Positions 35,874 to 48,012 of a stretch of 64,000 nt of DNA are shown here, piece by piece. Position numbers and translations under genes: made by a program. Positions within the stretch are counted from its first letter, which is position 1. Every line of letters begins with the position of its first letter. The stretch covers positions 4,217,501 through 4,281,500 of the forward strand of contig NZ_LBIA02000001.1 of NCBI RefSeq assembly GCF_001006325.2. The letters are read 5' to 3'. Source of the stretch: Afipia massiliensis. Lineage in GTDB: Bacteria > Pseudomonadota > Alphaproteobacteria > Rhizobiales > Xanthobacteraceae. The notes below the pieces were generated by a model, which had not been told where the DNA came from, did not search any database, and was given only the letters and a program-made list of their open reading frames with translations.

Positions 35874-36911
35874 ATGACCGGATCGCTTCCGAGCTCCATG
35901 GCAGAACCCACCACCTCCGCGATGACCGATCCTTTCGGGCGGACGATCAAGTATCTGCGCGTGTCCGTGACCGACCGCTGCGATCTGCGCTGTTTCTATT
36001 GCATGTCGGAAGACATGACATTCCTGCCGAAATCGGACCTGCTCTCACTCGAAGAACTCGACCGGCTTTGCTCTGCCTTTATCGCCAAGGGCGTTCGAAA
36101 ACTGCGCCTGACCGGCGGCGAACCGCTGGTTCGGCGCAACGTGATGTCGCTGGTGCAGTCGCTGTCCCGCCATCTTGATACTGGCGCACTTGACGAGCTG
36201 ACCCTGACAACCAACGGATCGCAACTCGAGAAGTTTGCTGCCGAGCTCAGGGGGCACGGCGTGCGGCGCATCAATGTCTCGCTCGACACTCTCGACCCCG
36301 CGAAGTTCCGCGCCATCACCCGTTGGGGGGACCTCGACAAGGTGCTGCGCGGCATCGAAGCTGCGCGAGCTGCGGGCCTGAAGGTCAAGATTAACGTCGT
36401 CGCACTGAAGAACATGAACGAGGACGAGATCCCCTCGCTGATGGAATGGGCGCACGGCAAGGGCATGGACCTCACCCTGATCGAGGTGATGCCGATGGGC
36501 GATATCGGCGAAGGACGAATTGACCAGTACCTGCCGCTGTCGTTGCTCCGGGCTCGCCTCGCCACCCGATACACGCTGACCGACCTCGCCGACGACACCG
36601 GCGGCCCGGCACGTTACGCTGGCGTTAGCGAGACCGGCGGAAAGCTCGGCTTCATCACGCCGATGACCCACAATTTCTGCGAATCCTGCAACCGGGTTCG
36701 CATCACCTGCACCGGGACGCTCCACACCTGTCTCGGCCACGAGGATGCCTCCGACCTGCGCAAACCGCTGCGGGCGTCCAATGACGACACCCTCCTCGCG
36801 GCCGCGATCGATCAGGCAATCGGGCTCAAGCCGAAGGGGCACGATTTCATTATCGATCGCCGCCACAATCGGCCGAGCGTCAGCCGGCACATGAGCGTGA
36901 CCGGCGGCTAG
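35874..36911 (+). CDS. moaA: GTP 3',8-cyclase (MoaA), molybdenum cofactor biosynthesis
   Basis: Radical-SAM enzyme of 345 residues making 3',8-cH2GTP from GTP. The N-terminal cluster CxxxCxxC is visible in [14 protein letters not shown], and the C-terminal cluster in [14 protein letters not shown] plus a later Cys in LHTCLG. The LTGGEPLVR block and the terminal Gly-Gly (MSVTGG), needed for activity, are present. The ATG at 35874 is used; ATGs at 35898 and 35922 ([12 protein letters not shown]) would also give a normal MoaA. No other moa/moe genes are adjacent. A hairpin sits just upstream. Confidence 0.95.
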   Translation: MTGSLPSSMAEPTTSAMTDPFGRTIKYLRVSVTDRCDLRCFYCMSEDMTFLPKSDLLSLEELDRLCSAFIAKGVRKLRLTGGEPLVRRNVMSLVQSLSRHLDTGALDELTLTTNGSQLEKFAAELRGHGVRRINVSLDTLDPAKFRAITRWGDLDKVLRGIEAARAAGLKVKINVVALKNMNEDEIPSLMEWAHGKGMDLTLIEVMPMGDIGEGRIDQYLPLSLLRARLATRYTLTDLADDTGGPARYAGVSETGGKLGFITPMTHNFCESCNRVRITCTGTLHTCLGHEDASDLRKPLRASNDDTLLAAAIDQAIGLKPKGHDFIIDRRHNRPSVSRHMSVTGG

Positions 36912-37145
36912 TCCGGTTACGATTGTTTCCCGCACCGGCGGCTTTGCTTGCCAAAAATTTCCGTGCCCTCTGAGCGACGCAACATTCCGCCTTGGAATCA
37001 ACAAACTTCCAATTGACGGCGGCGTGACACGCTGATTTGGTCGAGCGGCTTTATGCGCCTTCGGCTGTAAAAAGCCGGCATGCCGTCACCCTTCCTGGTC
37101 CCGGCAGAGCCAAGCAACGCAAGGGCATATTCGGGAGGATGGGGT

Positions 37146-37742
37146 TTGCAATCGCTTCTCAAATTGAGCCGCGCGATCGACGCGTTCAATACACTTGTCG
37201 GCCGCTGGGTATCGTGGCTGATCGTGCTCGCCGTGATCATTTCGTCGGCGAACGCAACGATCCGCAAGATTTTTGACGTATCGTCGAACGCCTACCTCGA
37301 ATTGCAGTGGGTTTTGTTCAGCGTCGTGTTCCTGCTCTGCGCACCATGGACGTTGCTGAACGGCGAACACATCAAGATCGACATCATCAATCACAACCTG
37401 CCTCTCAAGGTCCGAAGCTGGATTGATATGATCGGGCACGTGTTCTTCCTCGTGCCGTTCTGCATTATCCTGATCTGGACCTCCATTCCGTTCTTCCTGG
37501 TTTCCTATCATCAGAACGAACAATCGTTCAGCGCCGGCGGACTGCCGCAGTGGCCGGCGAAATCCCTGATCATGATCGGTCTCACGCTGCTGCTCGTTCA
37601 GGCGATATCGGAAATCATCAAGCGCGCCGCCGTGATGCAGGGTCTGCTGCCCGACCCGAACGCACACGCATTGAGTGCACATGAGATCGCCGAGCTTGAA
37701 GCCTTGAAGCTGGCGCAAGCCATTACACCCGAAAAACCATGA
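37146..37742 (+). CDS. dctQ: TRAP transporter small permease (DctQ family)
   Basis: Four-helix membrane subunit of 198 residues. Hydrophobic segments lie at about residues 20-38, 52-72, 92-115 and 136-156, with the family stretch LELQWVLFSVVFLLCAPWTL and a Trp-Pro block GLPQWPAKSLIMIGL. TTG 37146 is the preferred start: GGGAGGA lies six bases upstream. An ATG at 37080 is in frame but has no ribosome-binding site. It pairs with dctM 40 bases downstream. The substrate-binding genes are convergent, downstream. Confidence 0.88.
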   Translation: MQSLLKLSRAIDAFNTLVGRWVSWLIVLAVIISSANATIRKIFDVSSNAYLELQWVLFSVVFLLCAPWTLLNGEHIKIDIINHNLPLKVRSWIDMIGHVFFLVPFCIILIWTSIPFFLVSYHQNEQSFSAGGLPQWPAKSLIMIGLTLLLVQAISEIIKRAAVMQGLLPDPNAHALSAHEIAELEALKLAQAITPEKP

Positions 37743-37782
37743 CCGGCGTCGCCGTCACAGCGTTCAACGAGAGAGATTTCTA

Positions 37783-39627
37783 ATGGCGGCTATGTTCATC
37801 CACTACATGGCGCCGATCATGTTCGCGTCGCTGGTGCTGTTCCTGCTTCTGGGATATCCGGTCGCATTCTCTCTGGCCGCCAACGGGCTGCTGTTCGCGT
37901 TCATCGGCATCGAACTCGGGCTGTTCCGGCCTGACTTCCTCCAGGCGCTTCCTGAGCGCGTCTACGGCGTCATGAACAACGAGACGCTGCTGGCGATCCC
38001 GTTCTTTACATTCATGGGGCTGATACTCGAACGATCAGGCATGGCCGAGGATCTGCTCGAAACGATCGGACAATTGTTCGGCAGCATCCGCGGCGGCATC
38101 GCCTATGCGGTGATCTTCGTCGGCGCGCTGCTGGCTGCAACCACCGGCGTCGTCGCCGCATCCGTAATTTCGATGGGCCTGATCTCGCTGCCAATCATGT
38201 TGCGCTACGGCTACGATCGGCGCGTCGCCACCGGCGTGATCGCCGCCTCCGGCACGCTGGCGCAGATCATTCCGCCATCGCTGGTGCTCATCGTGATGGC
38301 CGACCAACTCGGACGATCCGTCGGCGACATGTACGAAGGCGCTTTCATTCCCGGCATTGTGCTTTCGATTCTCTATGCGGTGTACATTTTCCTGGTCGCG
38401 ACTTTCTATCCGCAGGCAACGCCCGGCCTGCCGCTGGAAGCGCAGACCCTGCGCGAACCCGAAACTGCCAAGCATCCAATCATCATGCCGCTGGCAGCGG
38501 TTTCCGCCGCTGCGACCGCCTATTTCTTCGTGGTGAAACTCGGACTGTTCGACTGGACTTCGCCCGTCTTCAACATGATCTCGGAAAATCCGCTGGTGCG
38601 GCACGGCTTCTGGTTTGTCGTGATCACCGGACTTTTTGCCAAACCTTTCATTGGCATCATCCGCACGATGACGCTGTCGCTGTTCGTGGTTCTGATCGGC
38701 GCTACCGCGATCGCACTCGAAATCATGCAGTTCACCGACGTCAAGGCCGGCGCAGACTATGTTGTGCTGACCATGTCCCTTGTTGTCGCGATGTCGTTCG
38801 TGCTCGCCGTCATCAACCGTGTTTCCGGCCTGAAGCTGCTGTCGAAGCTCGCCGAACAGGTCGTGTTCGTGATGGTGCCGCCGCTTGGCCTGATCTTCCT
38901 CGTGCTCGGTACGATCTTCATCGGCGTCGCAACGCCGACCGAAGGCGGCGCGATGGGTGCCGCCGGTGCGATGATCCTTGCGATGATGAAACGCCGGTTG
39001 AGTTTCGATCTGACGCGGCAGGCTGCGGAATCCACCGCGAAGCTTTCTGCGTTCGTGATCTTCATTCTGGTTGGCGCCCGCGTGTTCTCTCTCACCTTCT
39101 ACGGCGTCGACGGCCATCGCTGGGTCGAGGAGCTACTTGTCTCGCTGCCCGGCGGCCAGACCGGCTTCCTGATCTTCGTCAACGCTTTCGTCTTCGTCCT
39201 CGCGTTCTTCCTCGACTTCTTCGAACTCGCGTTCATCGTCATTCCGCTGCTTGGCCCCGCGGCCGAAAAGCTCGGTATCGACCTGATCTGGTTCGGCGTG
39301 ATCCTCGGCGTGAACATGCAAACCTCGTTCATGCACCCCCCGTTCGGATTTGCTCTGTTCTACCTGCGCTCCGTGGCACCCAAGGAAGCGTATACCGATC
39401 GCCTCAGCGGCAAGCGGATGGAGCCTGTAACCACCGGACAGATCTATTGGGGTTCGGTGCCGTTCGTGATCATCCAGGTCATCATGGTCGGTCTCGTGAT
39501 CGCCTTCCCCGCCATGGTCATGCATTACAAGGGAGCTTTGTCGACTGTCGATCCGAACAAAGTCGACATCCAGATCCAGCAGCAGGAAATGCCACCGCTC
39601 GATTTCGGGCCGCCGAGCAGCAAGTAA
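37783..39627 (+). CDS. dctM: TRAP transporter large permease (DctM family), long form
   Basis: Na+- or H+-coupled solute permease of 614 residues in the inner membrane. The DctM core is clear at both ends: AIPFFTFMGLILERSGMAEDL and ASGTLAQIIPPSLVLIVMADQ in the first half, TPTEGGAMGAAGAMILAM and FLDFFELAFIVIPLLGP in the second. Usual DctM length is about 430; here about 180 residues with four or more extra hydrophobic segments separate the halves (about residues 210-390). Such long forms are found in many alphaproteobacteria. It ends before a strong bidirectional terminator. Confidence 0.92.
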   Translation: MAAMFIHYMAPIMFASLVLFLLLGYPVAFSLAANGLLFAFIGIELGLFRPDFLQALPERVYGVMNNETLLAIPFFTFMGLILERSGMAEDLLETIGQLFGSIRGGIAYAVIFVGALLAATTGVVAASVISMGLISLPIMLRYGYDRRVATGVIAASGTLAQIIPPSLVLIVMADQLGRSVGDMYEGAFIPGIVLSILYAVYIFLVATFYPQATPGLPLEAQTLREPETAKHPIIMPLAAVSAAATAYFFVVKLGLFDWTSPVFNMISENPLVRHGFWFVVITGLFAKPFIGIIRTMTLSLFVVLIGATAIALEIMQFTDVKAGADYVVLTMSLVVAMSFVLAVINRVSGLKLLSKLAEQVVFVMVPPLGLIFLVLGTIFIGVATPTEGGAMGAAGAMILAMMKRRLSFDLTRQAAESTAKLSAFVIFILVGARVFSLTFYGVDGHRWVEELLVSLPGGQTGFLIFVNAFVFVLAFFLDFFELAFIVIPLLGPAAEKLGIDLIWFGVILGVNMQTSFMHPPFGFALFYLRSVAPKEAYTDRLSGKRMEPVTTGQIYWGSVPFVIIQVIMVGLVIAFPAMVMHYKGALSTVDPNKVDIQIQQQEMPPLDFGPPSSK

Positions 39628-39656
39628 GGCCGCGGTCTTTATCTCCTTCCAAGCAA

Positions 39657-39688
39657 AAATCCCGGCCTTCTCGCGAAGGCCGGGATTT
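39657..39688. terminator. Bidirectional intrinsic terminator between dctM and the convergent TRAP binding-protein gene
   Basis: AAATCCCGGCCTTC-TCGC-GAAGGCCGGGATTT, a perfect 14-bp stem with a four-base loop, flanked by A-run on the left and T-run on the right. It lies 29 bases after the dctM stop and 17 bases after the stop of the minus-strand binding-protein gene, so it should end transcription from both sides. Confidence 0.85.
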
Positions 39689-39705
39689 CGTTATGCGCGA
39701 AACGA

Positions 39706-42159
<2,454 letters not shown>

Positions 42160-42215
42160 TTAAACCAAAGTCGAATAAGGCCTCAAACCACCATAAAACG
42201 AGGCATCTGAGATCA

Positions 42216-43349
42216 TCAGACCGCCGCTGCCGCGCCCACAACCTGCCTTTTGATTTCCGCGCCGATGGAGCGGTAAATCGCTGCGTGAACGCCGTCCGGC
42301 TCGCTGTTGACCACCGGTGTGCCGGCATCCGAAGACGTCCGGATCGCCATATGTAGCGGGACTTCGCCCAGAAACGGCACCTTGAGCCGTTCAGCCTCGT
42401 GCCGTGCTCCGCCATGTCCAAAAATATCGGAGCGCGTGCCGCATTCGGGGCATTGAAAATAACTCATGTTCTCGATGATCCCGAGGGTGGGCACGTTGAC
42501 CTTGTCAAACATGGCGATCCCCCGCCGTGCGTCGATCAACGCCAGATCCTGCGGCGTAGAAACAATCACCACGCCCCGGAGTGGCACCTGCTGGGCAAGC
42601 GTCAGTTGCGCGTCCCCTGTTCCCGGCGGCATGTCCACCACAAGGACGTCCAGTTCGCCCCAAGCGACATCCCACAGCATCTGCCGGATCGCGGACATGA
42701 CCATCGGTCCGCGCCAGACCATCGCGGTCTCTTCCTCGACCAGAAAACCGATCGACATCAGCGGCAGCCCGAAGCGCACAATCGGGACCATTTTCTTGGC
42801 GTCATTAAGCGTCGGCTTTTCGTGCACCCCGGTCAGGCGCGGCACTGACGGACCGTAAATATCGGCATCGAGAAGGCCGACGCGCAGGCCGAGGTCGCGC
42901 AGCGCCAGGGCAAGATTGAGCGCCGTGGTAGATTTGCCGACCCCACCTTTGCCCGACGCCACTGCGATGATGGAGCTGATGCCCGGAATGGAAGCTTGTT
43001 TCCCCATCGGAGAATCCGCCGGTGCGCCGTGGGGCCTGTGCTGCGCCACAGGCTTTACACCGTGCGAATGCTGGTGTGGAGCCGCGGCAGCGCCGGGTTT
43101 GCGCTCAGCAGTCAACGCGACCATTGCGGTGGTCACCCCCGGAATAGCGCGGACCGCCGCCTCGGCTCTGGCGCGAACCTCTTCCCACGCCCTAGCCTCA
43201 TTGGCATCGACGTTGATTGAAAAGAAAACCTTGCCGTCAGCGGCAATGATTTCAGAGAGCACCTTTGCTTCGGTCAGCGATACGCCGCGCGGCGAAGCCA
43301 CGGTCCGAAGGGCCGCAAGAACCTGAGCTGTATCGACTGCCACAACCAA
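42216..43349 (-). CDS. mrp: Mrp/ApbC-type iron-sulfur carrier ATPase
   Basis: Cytoplasmic P-loop protein of 377 residues delivering Fe-S clusters. The N-terminal 90 residues are a MIP18/DUF59 domain (VLAALRTVASPRGVSLTEA). A His/Pro-rich linker (HQHSHGVKPVAQHRPHG) follows. The deviant Walker A GKGGVGKSTTALNLALAL and cluster-binding Cys-x2-Cys in YFQCPECGTRSD are present. It is divergent from the dehydrogenase at 43515. Confidence 0.94.
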   Translation of the reverse strand: MVVAVDTAQVLAALRTVASPRGVSLTEAKVLSEIIAADGKVFFSINVDANEARAWEEVRARAEAAVRAIPGVTTAMVALTAERKPGAAAAPHQHSHGVKPVAQHRPHGAPADSPMGKQASIPGISSIIAVASGKGGVGKSTTALNLALALRDLGLRVGLLDADIYGPSVPRLTGVHEKPTLNDAKKMVPIVRFGLPLMSIGFLVEEETAMVWRGPMVMSAIRQMLWDVAWGELDVLVVDMPPGTGDAQLTLAQQVPLRGVVIVSTPQDLALIDARRGIAMFDKVNVPTLGIIENMSYFQCPECGTRSDIFGHGGARHEAERLKVPFLGEVPLHMAIRTSSDAGTPVVNSEPDGVHAAIYRSIGAEIKRQVVGAAAAV

Positions 43350-43514
43350 CCTCCCGGCATACGGCCCCGGTGTGCCGCCGCCTCGCGGGCCTTCATACGC
43401 GCGTCACCTGCGCCGTCAACGGCCTTGCAAGGCTGTCCATCATTCGCATAGCTGTTGCCATCCCACCTGCCGGGAAACCCGGCCGAAACACACCAACAAT
43501 CCAAAGAGCAAGAT

Positions 43515-44384
43515 ATGGCAAAAGTCGCATTTCTCGGTCTCGGCGTCATGGGATTCCCCATGGCGGGACATCTGGCCACCAAGGGTGGTCACGAGGTGAC
43601 CGTCTACAATCGTACCGCCTCAAAATCGAAGGCATGGGCCGAGAAATTCGGCGGGCGCGCCGCAGCAACGCCCAAGGCCGCCGCGGAAGGTCAGGACTTC
43701 GTGATCGCCTGCGTCGGCAATGACGACGACCTGCGCGCCGTCACTATCGGGGCAGACGGAGCGTTTTCGGGCATGACGTCGGGCGCCATTTTCGTCGATC
43801 ACACCACCGCTTCTGCAGAGGTTGCCCGGCAGCTTGATGCAGCCGCAACGAAGAGCGGATTTCAGTTCATCGATGCGCCGGTTTCAGGTGGCCAAGCGGG
43901 CGCTGAAAATGGCGTGCTGACGGTGATGTGCGGCGGCAACGAAGCGGCTTACAAGCAAGCCGAGCCCGTGATCGCCTCCTACGCCCGCATGTGCAAATTG
44001 CTTGGCCCCGCCGGCTCCGGCCAGCTCACCAAGATGGTGAACCAGATTTGCATCGCCGGGCTCGTCGAAGGCCTGTCGGAGGGCATTCATTTCGCCAAGA
44101 AAGCCGGGCTCGATGTTCAGGCTGTGATCGACACCATCTCGAAGGGGGCCGCACAGTCCTGGCAGATGGAGAATCGCTACAAAACCATGAACGAGGACAA
44201 GTTCGATTTCGGATTTGCCGTCGAATGGATGCGGAAGGACCTCTCAATCTGTCTCGCGGAGGCTCGCCGCAACGGCGCAAGCCTGCCGGTGACCGCGCTC
44301 GTCGACAATTTTTATTCTGAAGTCGAGAAGATGGGCGGCAAGCGCTGGGACACATCGAGCCTTTTGGCGCGACTCCAGCGATAA
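43515..44384 (+). CDS. NAD(P)-dependent beta-hydroxyacid dehydrogenase (3-hydroxyisobutyrate dehydrogenase family)
   Basis: Oxidoreductase of 289 residues. The N-terminal Rossmann motif GLGVMGFPMAGHLA with Asn in YNRTASK rather than Asp suggests NADP use, as in GLYR/tartronate semialdehyde reductase-type members. SGGQAGAENGVLTVMCGG and the catalytic Lys in GQLTKMVNQICIAG are conserved. The substrate could be a hydroxyisobutyrate, glyoxylate-type semialdehyde or other. It stands alone and is followed by a clear terminator. Confidence 0.88.
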   Translation: MAKVAFLGLGVMGFPMAGHLATKGGHEVTVYNRTASKSKAWAEKFGGRAAATPKAAAEGQDFVIACVGNDDDLRAVTIGADGAFSGMTSGAIFVDHTTASAEVARQLDAAATKSGFQFIDAPVSGGQAGAENGVLTVMCGGNEAAYKQAEPVIASYARMCKLLGPAGSGQLTKMVNQICIAGLVEGLSEGIHFAKKAGLDVQAVIDTISKGAAQSWQMENRYKTMNEDKFDFGFAVEWMRKDLSICLAEARRNGASLPVTALVDNFYSEVEKMGGKRWDTSSLLARLQR

Positions 44385-44411
44385 GATCGGTCGCGAACGA
44401 CCGAGATTTGA

Positions 44412-44440
44412 GGCGGTACGGTATCCCGTGCCGCCTTTCT
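44412..44440 (+). terminator. Intrinsic terminator after the beta-hydroxyacid dehydrogenase
   Basis: GGCGGTACGG-TATC-CCGTGCCGCC, a ten-pair stem with one G-T pair, is followed by TTTCT. It begins 28 bases after the stop at 44384, well placed to end that single-gene transcript. Confidence 0.8.
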
Positions 44441-44599
44441 CGTTTGCGCGATTAGGCGGCATCGAAATTCATACTTTCTTAACCCGAATAAATTGACCTT
44501 TAAGCCACCTCTTAATGATTTAGCGCCAGAAATAGCGGGCAGGAGTATGCGCGCGGCCAAGCGCATCATTCGCATTTGTCCAGGATTTGTCGCGTAAAT

Positions 44600-46195
44600 A
44601 TGAGTGAGCCCGCCGACAGGAAAGAACTCTCCGCAACATCGGCGGAAATGCCGGCGCGGAGCCGCCGGGCAGCCTCGCAACGCGTGCGCGAGGCGCGCGA
44701 TCGTCTGACATCGACCAGCGGAACCCGGCCGGCTTTCGATCATGAATTGCTGCGGCAGTATGCGCAAACACGCATCTCGGCCTCGCTTGTCGTCATTCTT
44801 CTTGTTGTCTCGACCGGCATCCTGGCGAGCTTCTGGATTCCTCCCGTCGCTGCGCTGGTCTGGACTGCCGGTATTCTCGCAATCCACGGCGTCGTCATCC
44901 GGTTCTGTTCGAAGTTTCTTACCGCTACGTCCTCATCGCCGGCCATCACACGCAAATGGCGCCTACGGTTTGTGGGACTGGATCTGCTTTATGGATTGGC
45001 ATGGACACTGGTCCTGATCCATCCGTCAGGTATCGACGTCGTCTCGAATACGCTGATGCTGTTCGTGATGCTGCTGGTCATTGCGGTGTCGAGCATGCTG
45101 GCCGCGAGCCTGCCGATCGCAGCTTTTGCCGCGACCGTCCCGGTTTCGGCGGCCATCGCCATGAACTTCGTTCTTCGCGGCACTTTCGACGATTATATTC
45201 TTGCAGCGCTCGCCGTAACAGCGGAGGGTTACTTCGCCCTGCTCGCTCATCGCTTGCATTCGACAACACTTGCGACACTCGAGGCGCGCGCCGAAAAGGA
45301 TGCGCTGATCGGTGAACTCGAACAGGCCAAGGCAATCTCGGACGAAGCGCGCCATCGCGCCGAATCCGCCAACGTCTCGAAGTCGCGCTTTCTCGCCCAG
45401 ATGAGCCACGAGTTGCGCACACCGCTGAACGCCATTCTCGGATTTTCCGAGGTGATGAAGAGCGAAATCTTCGGACCGCATGCCGTCGAGGTCTACAAGG
45501 ACTACTCTGCTGACATTCATAACTCCGGCGTCCATCTGCTGAACCTCATCAATGAGATTCTCGATCTGTCGCGCATCGAGGCCGGACGTTACGAACTCAA
45601 CGAAGAACCCGTAGCACTGGTTCATGTCGTCGCGGATTGCCACCACCTGCTGAAGCTTCGTGCATCCAGCCGCGGCATCACCATTCACGAAGTGTTCGAA
45701 CAGAACATGCCGAAGCTGTGGGGCGATGAGCGCGCCACGCGACAGGTCGTCCTCAACCTGCTGTCCAACTCGATCAAATTCACGCCGCCCGGCGGCGAAA
45801 TCTGGCTCAAGGTCGGCTGGACGGCATCGGGCGGACAATATCTCAGCGTCAAGGACACCGGCTCCGGCATCGCCGAGGACGAGATCCCGGTCGTGCTGGC
45901 ATCGTTCGGCCAGGGATCGAACTCGATCAAATCCGCCGAGCAAGGCGCCGGCCTCGGCCTTCCGATCGCCAAAAGCCTCATCGACATGCACGGCGGCACA
46001 TTTACGCTCAAATCGACCTTGCGTGTCGGAACCGAGGTGATTGTCACTTATCCGCCGGAGCGCGTGATGACGGCCCTCGCGCCGATGCGAGACGATTCCC
46101 CGCCGCTGCAGCCCGACCGACCGCCGGAAGGAATGACCGGAGACAAAAGCCGCCCCCGTTACAAACCGATCATGAATGCTGGAACTGGCTTGTAA
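44600..46195 (+). CDS. Membrane-bound sensor histidine kinase (PdhS/PleC-like core), orphan
   Basis: Kinase of 531 residues. A polar N-terminal 55 residues precede five to six hydrophobic segments (about residues 60-210), then a short coiled linker (LEARAEKDALIGELEQAKA). The HisKA box is AQMSHELRTPLNAILGFSEVM. The catalytic domain has the N-box NLLSNSIKFTPPGG, G1 DTGSGI and G2 GAGLGLPIAKSL. The H-box and FSEVMKSEIFGP context is that of the PdhS/PleC/DivJ group that controls alphaproteobacterial cell cycle and envelope processes. No response regulator is adjacent. The signal is unknown; the membrane domain lacks a large periplasmic loop. Confidence 0.88.
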   Translation: MSEPADRKELSATSAEMPARSRRAASQRVREARDRLTSTSGTRPAFDHELLRQYAQTRISASLVVILLVVSTGILASFWIPPVAALVWTAGILAIHGVVIRFCSKFLTATSSSPAITRKWRLRFVGLDLLYGLAWTLVLIHPSGIDVVSNTLMLFVMLLVIAVSSMLAASLPIAAFAATVPVSAAIAMNFVLRGTFDDYILAALAVTAEGYFALLAHRLHSTTLATLEARAEKDALIGELEQAKAISDEARHRAESANVSKSRFLAQMSHELRTPLNAILGFSEVMKSEIFGPHAVEVYKDYSADIHNSGVHLLNLINEILDLSRIEAGRYELNEEPVALVHVVADCHHLLKLRASSRGITIHEVFEQNMPKLWGDERATRQVVLNLLSNSIKFTPPGGEIWLKVGWTASGGQYLSVKDTGSGIAEDEIPVVLASFGQGSNSIKSAEQGAGLGLPIAKSLIDMHGGTFTLKSTLRVGTEVIVTYPPERVMTALAPMRDDSPPLQPDRPPEGMTGDKSRPRYKPIMNAGTGL

Positions 46196-46236
46196 GGACC
46201 TTGCGCGAGCGATGAAAATGGCCATCAGTAACGTCC

Positions 46237-46467
46237 ATGAACCAGGAAGCCACCTCGAAACAAGAGACGCCTTGCATCGCCGTGTGCTTCATCGATCCCA
46301 AGGCCAAGCTTTGTCTGGGCTGCGGACGTACCCTGCCCGAGATCGCGAGCTGGCACAAAATGGACAACGCCGAACGACGCGCCGTGATGGCCACGCTGCA
46401 TCAGCGCATGCTGGACGCCGGATTGCCGATTCTGGCGTCACCATCCGGACGACAGGTTGGCTCCTGA
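46237..46467 (+). CDS. DUF1289 family Cys-rich small protein
   Basis: A 76-residue protein with the family signature C-x3-C-x-I-D-P-x3-L-C-x-G-C-G-R-T (CIAVCFIDP, LCLGCGRT), four Cys that may bind a metal or an Fe-S cluster, then EIASWHKM. DUF1289 genes are widespread in proteobacteria with no established role. It begins 41 bases after the kinase gene and 16 bases before the protease gene, so the three may be cotranscribed. Confidence 0.88.
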   Translation: MNQEATSKQETPCIAVCFIDPKAKLCLGCGRTLPEIASWHKMDNAERRAVMATLHQRMLDAGLPILASPSGRQVGS

Positions 46468-46483
46468 TCGTCACAGGTGCCGC

Positions 46484-46999
46484 ATGATGCGCGGACTGAC
46501 GATCATTGCCGTCGTGGTATCTGCTGTCGGCTTTCTGCTCTCGATGTCCCATCCCGTCGCATTCGCCAGCATGAAAGGCGCGCTGATCCGCGCTACGGAC
46601 CAGACCTTGAATACGAGGCCGACTCGCTCCGTCGAGATCGCACGCGGCGATAGCGGTGAATTTACGCTGCGGGCAAAGATTAACGGCGTGAGCACGCCGA
46701 TGGTGATCGACACCGGTGCAACCTCCGTCGTTCTGACCTATGAGACCGCGAAGGCCGCCGGTCTGCCGCTGGAGTTGCTCGACTACAGCGTGGACGTCGA
46801 AACCGCAGGAGGCCGCGTTCGCGCCGCACGGTTGACGCTCGACCGTCTCTCTGTGGGCAAACTGGTCGAGCGTTCGGTGCCTGCGCTGGTGGTGCCGCGC
46901 GGCCAGATGAAATCAAACCTGCTCGGCATGAGCTTTCTCAACCGGCTGGAAAGCTGGGAAGTCCGCCCCGACAAGCTGATGCTGCGCGGATATCCGTAA
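46484..46999 (+). CDS. Retropepsin-like aspartic protease (TIGR02281 type)
   Basis: Single-domain aspartic protease of 171 residues, with an N-terminal membrane anchor or signal (residues about 3-26) and a periplasmic catalytic domain. The active-site motif is VIDTGATSVVLTYETA, with the flap-like region VDVETAGGRVRAARL and the second conserved block NLLGMSFLNRLESWEV. As in retroviral proteases, one Asp per monomer implies a homodimer. Substrates are unknown. ATG 46484 is chosen; an ATG three bases later is equivalent. Confidence 0.87.
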   Translation: MMRGLTIIAVVVSAVGFLLSMSHPVAFASMKGALIRATDQTLNTRPTRSVEIARGDSGEFTLRAKINGVSTPMVIDTGATSVVLTYETAKAAGLPLELLDYSVDVETAGGRVRAARLTLDRLSVGKLVERSVPALVVPRGQMKSNLLGMSFLNRLESWEVRPDKLMLRGYP

Positions 47000-47016
47000 A
47001 TTCTGTCCGGATCTAG

Positions 47017-48012
47017 CTACGCAGCGATCGACGCATCGGTGCGTTGTCCAACAATGCGAAGCGCCTCGCGCAACGAATCCGTTCCTGCGCCTGGCTTCGT
47101 GCAGACCTCCGCAAGATAGCGGCGAAACCCGCGCGCGCCCGGCACGCCATGAAACGCGCCGACAAGGTGGCGGGTGATGGAATGCAACCGCGTACCGAGC
47201 GACAGCTGACGTTCGATATAGGGCATCAACGCCTCGATGGCGTCGTGCATTGTCGCGTGCGGAGCTGACTCACCAAACAGTTCCGGATCGACGCTGAGCA
47301 ATCGCCAAGGCTCATGATAGGCTGCGCGTCCCAGCATCGCGCCGTCCACATGCGTAAGATGCTGCTTCGCGTCCGCGATGGTGGCGATGCCGCCGTTGAT
47401 GACGACCGGCACATCGGACAACGCCGCCTTCAGGCGGTAGACCCGATCGTAATCGAGCGGCGGGATGTCGCGATTTTCCTTCGGTGACAATCCGTTGAGC
47501 CACGCCTTGCGCGCGTGAACGACCAGCGCATCCGAACCTGCGGCGATTACGGCACGGCTCAGCACGTCGAGCGCAACCTCGGGATCCTGATCGTCGATTC
47601 CGATGCGGCATTTCACCGTGACGGGAATTTTCACGGCCTGCTTCATCGCCGCGACACATTCCGCAACCAGTTGCGGCTCCGCCATCAGGCACGCGCCGAA
47701 ACGGCCATCCTTTACCCGGTCGGACGGGCAGCCGACATTGAGATTGATCTCATCATACCCGAAGCCTTCGCCGATCCGTGCGCTTTCGGCGAGATCACGT
47801 GGGTTGGAACCGCCAAGCTGAAGCGCGACAGGATGCTCGCTGGCATCGAAACTCAGCAGCCGCTCGCGATTGCCGTGAATGACCGCGCCCGTGGTCACCA
47901 TCTCGGTATAGAGCCGGGCACGGCGTGACAGCATGCGGTGGAATACTCGGCAATGAGTATCCGACCAGTCCATCATGGGCGCAACGCTAAATTTACATCT
48001 GTTATCAGTCAC
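47017..48012 (-). CDS. dusA: tRNA-dihydrouridine synthase A
   Basis: FMN enzyme of 331 residues reducing U20/U20a in the D-loop of tRNAs. Family motifs are FSVAPMMDWSDTHCRVFHR at the N terminus, the catalytic Cys in LNVGCPSDRVKDG, and FMN-binding VINGGIATIADAK. The length and VKDGRFGACLM sequence are DusA-type, not DusB or DusC. It is convergent with the protease gene. Confidence 0.94.
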   Translation of the reverse strand: MTDNRCKFSVAPMMDWSDTHCRVFHRMLSRRARLYTEMVTTGAVIHGNRERLLSFDASEHPVALQLGGSNPRDLAESARIGEGFGYDEINLNVGCPSDRVKDGRFGACLMAEPQLVAECVAAMKQAVKIPVTVKCRIGIDDQDPEVALDVLSRAVIAAGSDALVVHARKAWLNGLSPKENRDIPPLDYDRVYRLKAALSDVPVVINGGIATIADAKQHLTHVDGAMLGRAAYHEPWRLLSVDPELFGESAPHATMHDAIEALMPYIERQLSLGTRLHSITRHLVGAFHGVPGARGFRRYLAEVCTKPGAGTDSLREALRIVGQRTDASIAA

